In this document: in pieces, positions 62,401-64,000 of the stretch
How positions within the stretch are numbered: the first letter of the stretch is position 1
Layout of the letters: each line of letters begins with the position of its first letter
Made by a program: the position numbers and the translations under genes
NCBI GenBank assembly: GCA_041392845.1
Contig: JAWKLG010000010.1
Coordinates: 124,001 to 188,000, forward strand
DNA from: JAGQWW01 sp041392845
Lineage (GTDB): Bacteria; Bacteroidota; Bacteroidia; Chitinophagales; Saprospiraceae
Length of the DNA stretch: 64,000 nucleotides
Direction: 5' to 3'
Notes under the pieces: generated by a model
Databases searched by the model: none
What the model saw: the letters and a program-made list of their open reading frames with translations, nothing else
What the model was told of the DNA's origin: nothing

Positions 62401-63597
62401 GTGTGGCCTGCACAGGGAGGTTTGGTTAGACAGCAGATGGATTTGGAAGATTTGAACAATGTTGATATTGTTTTCACATCTGACAAATCGAAATGGAGTC
62501 GTTGTGTGGTGGTTGAAACTACTTCACCATCTATGATTTCTGTAGGACTTGAGACCTTAAATAATGCCAATCATTTTGATACCAGAAGAGATTCATCTGT
62601 AACAAAAGATGATCTTGATAATGATGGATTCCCAGATGTAGATAAAGATGACGGTATTGGAATGGGATGGTTCCCAGGTTATGCCATCGATGTTGAGACT
62701 GGTCAACGATTGAATATTTTCTTTGGGGAAGCTTCCATCTACAGATGTGATGAGCCAACACTTCAGGCAATTCTTCAGCCTTGTGAAAATGGTTTGTTCT
62801 TAGACGGTAATCCAACCGGAGCGGATATGATGTTCAATCCAACGAGCCAGGATGTTCTTTTGAATGTTCCTCAAGGATTCCAGGGTCCTTGGCAGGGAAT
62901 TTTGGGCGGTAACCACAATATTTATGTGACCAAACAACCATACGACAGTTGTAAAATTATCAGAAGCAACCTTCAAGGTGCCTCACCATTGTTGAAGGCG
63001 AGGGCTTTAAGAGAGGTTACATGGACGACCATGCCTTACTTGAATCCAGGTTTTTCTATGAGATCTTACAAGGATGGTTTGATTCCTAATGACTTGATTG
63101 TTAAGCTTCGTGTTGATCATCCTTTCGAAGTATTCACTGCAACCGGTGAAAACAATGGTTATCCGAGGTATGAGTTTACGCTAAACAATAGAAGTGCTCT
63201 AGAAATTACTACTGAAGAGCAGTTCGACGAGGCTTTGGCCAATATTAATGTTGTACCAAATCCATATTACGGATTCTCAGCTTACGAAAATTCTCCATTC
63301 TCAACTGTTGTGAAGATTACCAATCTTCCTGCAAAGTGTGAAGTTTCTATCTACAGTTTAGATGGTAAATTCATACGCCGCTACAACAGAGATGAACAGG
63401 GAATTGTACCAGATGGAAACAACAGAGCCATTGCTCAATCTCAAATTTATCCTGACCTCGAGTGGGATTTGAAAAACAATAAAGGTATTCCTGTAGCTTC
63501 AGGTATCTATTTAATTCATGTAAAAGCTCCGGGTTATGGTGAGCGCGTATTGAAGTGGTTTGGTATTCCACGTCAGTATGACCCAACCGGACTATAA
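59461..63597 (+). CDS. Giant T9SS-exported surface protein
   Basis: A 1378-aa protein of unknown function. ATG at 59461 or, more likely for the signal peptide, ATG at 59473 (MKNIKYYLLGLFCLAMFGAAQA). The mature N-terminus has ANIDQEINNVRARLLNGGDVWWD followed by GRYIVPKVAAGQPEVSSLFAGAVWIGG, an arrangement I associate with Saprospiria-type T9SS cargo next to TonB receptors. Many Ig-like and calcium-binding-like Asp-rich stretches follow (DNDGFPDVDKDDG near 1055). The C-terminus (about 1255-1378) has INVVPNPYYGFSAYEN, a FlgD-Ig-like strand set WDLKNNKGIPVASGIYLIHV and ends DPTGL, an extended T9SS domain. It follows the receptor by 28 bases and precedes the PorV-like gene after a hairpin. Confidence 0.85.
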   Translation: MDINMKNIKYYLLGLFCLAMFGAAQAHIGPGTKKAPAKRAVQNRGGDCAPATANIDQEINNVRARLLNGGDVWWDGDNGRYIVPKVAAGQPEVSSLFAGAVWIGGFDPGGNLKIAAQTYGTAQGNTDFWPGPLDPFTGGVDKATCTNWDRFFKVTAAEIREHLRNVEAAEAGEIAYTEDMIPQGVKGWPAKGNPYFFDVWNFDLPNTGQGLAGFFEPGDSKDGIYDPLQGDFPIIEIIGCSDFDLPNDPDVPQFADEMIFWIYNDNGGVHTESQGDAIQMEVQVQTFAYATNDFINDMTFQRYKLINRATEDITSCYFSMWVDPDLGCYTDDYIGCDTARSLMFVYNQDATDGQTGCSCPGGVNTYCTDVPILGVDYFRGPKGRIPVIDSITGDTVIDPLTGLPLDTLVELGMSSFTYYNNPSVGNPQPGTTDPQTANEFYNYITGRWRDGSAFQFGGTGYNTGGEEIDYAFPSNPSCSDGDACWSMCTEGLGEGDRRTLQATGPFTLKPGDVNELIVGVVWIPKEDYPCPDITNLRKADDVSQALFDNCFEITDGPDAPDVDWIELDKEIIGILTNDEQRSNNAFEAYAQEDLQAPKSLPEEEKLYRFEGYKVFQLVSPNVSRNSLTDPTQAKLVFQSDIDNGVGKIFNWEAVDNPNDGQPNLWVPEEQVLASNPDRGLRHTFRITEDLFTRTTNTRLVNHKKYYFIAIAYAHNNYELFDPYAGGGVGAGQPRPYIEGRKGADGGAIKIYTVIPRPIGYEVLQSEYGDGAEITRIDGRGAGGHFLDMIDESRENIINNNYDGTITYKEGRGPFEITVFNPLDVKDGTFELSFYDENMNNAQLDQEVRWRLKNLDNPSEVIEAERTIDQLNEQILPSYGFSITIKDGLLPGNNENGVGDPANGAIGYEEVYSDDLAGEWLTGLPSSGLFGRNPLMLTGPNQEDNALDPSQAYTQLGPGTWYPYYLLNYRADPTGFGYVSPVWPAQGGLVRQQMDLEDLNNVDIVFTSDKSKWSRCVVVETTSPSMISVGLETLNNANHFDTRRDSSVTKDDLDNDGFPDVDKDDGIGMGWFPGYAIDVETGQRLNIFFGEASIYRCDEPTLQAILQPCENGLFLDGNPTGADMMFNPTSQDVLLNVPQGFQGPWQGILGGNHNIYVTKQPYDSCKIIRSNLQGASPLLKARALREVTWTTMPYLNPGFSMRSYKDGLIPNDLIVKLRVDHPFEVFTATGENNGYPRYEFTLNNRSALEITTEEQFDEALANINVVPNPYYGFSAYENSPFSTVVKITNLPAKCEVSIYSLDGKFIRRYNRDEQGIVPDGNNRAIAQSQIYPDLEWDLKNNKGIPVASGIYLIHVKAPGYGERVLKWFGIPRQYDPTGL

Positions 63598-63605
63598 AAT
63601 AAAAT

Positions 63606-63633
63606 GGCAGGGGAGCCCTGGTGGTTCCCCGCC
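63606..63633 (+). other. GC-rich intercistronic hairpin
   Basis: GGCAGGGGAGCC (63606-63617) pairs with GGTTCCCCGCC (63623-63633) with one bulged A and one wobble. It has no T-run and lies between the T9SS protein and the PorV-like gene, so it may attenuate or protect the upstream mRNA. Confidence 0.6.
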
Positions 63634-63663
63634 TATTCAAAGAATTGAAAAAGGATAATAATC

Positions 63664-64000
63664 ATGAATAAACTTTTTTACACTTTCATATGCCTATTGG
63701 CCGGTACCATGCTTTTTGCAGGTAATCCTGACCGTCAGGGTGAAGCAGGAGCCTATGAGCTTTTGATGAACCCATGGGCAAGAAGCGCAGGTTTACATAC
63801 TTTGAATACATCAAATATTTCAGGTGTGGAGGCTTTGCGTTTGAATCCTGCCGGTTTGGTTCGTATCAATCGCACCGAATTGGTTTTTGGCCATACCCAA
63901 TATTTGAGTGGTACGGATATCAATTTTAATGCATTTGGTATCAGCCAAAAATCTGGAAAAAGTGGTGCCTTTGGTGTAAGTATCATGGCCGTTAACTTTG
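63664..64000 (+). CDS. PorV/PorQ-family outer-membrane protein, partial
   Basis: The first 112 residues of a gene cut by the window end. The protein starts MNKLFYTFICLLAGTMLFAG (signal peptide), then DRQGEAGAYELLMNPWARSAGLHTLNTSNISGVEALRLNPAGLVRI, a typical PorV/PorQ opening in which the G-x-E-A-L-x-x-NPAG motif begins the beta barrel. PorV escorts T9SS cargo to the attachment complex, and PorQ-like members work in the same route. Its position directly after a giant T9SS cargo gene supports a dedicated role. The remaining barrel lies outside the window. Confidence 0.85.
   Translation, partial: MNKLFYTFICLLAGTMLFAGNPDRQGEAGAYELLMNPWARSAGLHTLNTSNISGVEALRLNPAGLVRINRTELVFGHTQYLSGTDINFNAFGISQKSGKSGAFGVSIMAVNF

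Overview
The window comes from a Bacteroidota genome, most likely class Saprospiria (Saprospiraceae-like). The evidence is a moderately AT-rich chromosome, promoters of the Bacteroidota type (TTG-N20-TAnnTTTG), type IX secretion (T9SS) sorting domains, a PorV/PorQ-like protein, TonB-dependent receptor with carboxypeptidase-like domain, WG-repeat proteins, DUF2480, DUF3467 and the OmpA/PD40/TPR architecture. No tRNA, rRNA, CRISPR array, prophage or insertion sequence was recognised.

Layout. 1-3.0 kb: end of an EamA transporter, two small unknowns and a large OmpA-family protein. 3.0-5.1 kb: an octamer tandem repeat, then the rpsF-rpsR-rplI operon, with S6 carrying an HhH extension. 5.1-9.6 kb: YgjP-like metalloprotease, fatty acyl-CoA ligase, two Hsp20 chaperones. 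9.6-20.3 kb (minus strand): subtilisin-like T9SS protease, LRR-like secreted protein, WG-repeat protein and a frameshifted second WG copy. 20.4-31 kb: CvpA, PqqB-like MBL protein, IMPase, hpt, glutaryl-CoA dehydrogenase, OmpA protein, ligA, a helical unknown, SPOR/OmpA protein. 31-40.5 kb (mostly minus): nadK, BamA-like, CBS protein, TM2-TPR-SHOCT protein, IscA-like, methyltransferase, DUF3467, PP2C phosphatase, a candidate small RNA, DUF2480, scpB. 41-50 kb: radA, AsmA-like, YpdA-like, frameshifted recQ, kdsD. 50.5-54.5 kb: two tandem T9SS cargo paralogues and hutU. 55-64 kb: a lipoprotein and a TonB receptor / giant T9SS cargo / PorV-like cluster that runs off the window.

Most genes are core metabolism, DNA repair and envelope functions. 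The protease, the tandem paralogues at 50.6-52.5 kb and the 59.5-63.6 kb protein are exported by T9SS, whose PorV-type shuttle is represented by the last gene.

The most unusual signal is non-coding. At ten gene ends a phrase-like, G/T-rich low-complexity repeat begins at, or within a few bases of, the stop codon or terminator. In all ten the G/T-rich strand is the sense strand of that gene, including inside convergent gaps where orientation flips midway. A second theme is single-base frameshifts in recQ, the protease C-terminus and the T9SS pair, mostly one base missing from a homopolymer, which look more like consensus errors than decay.
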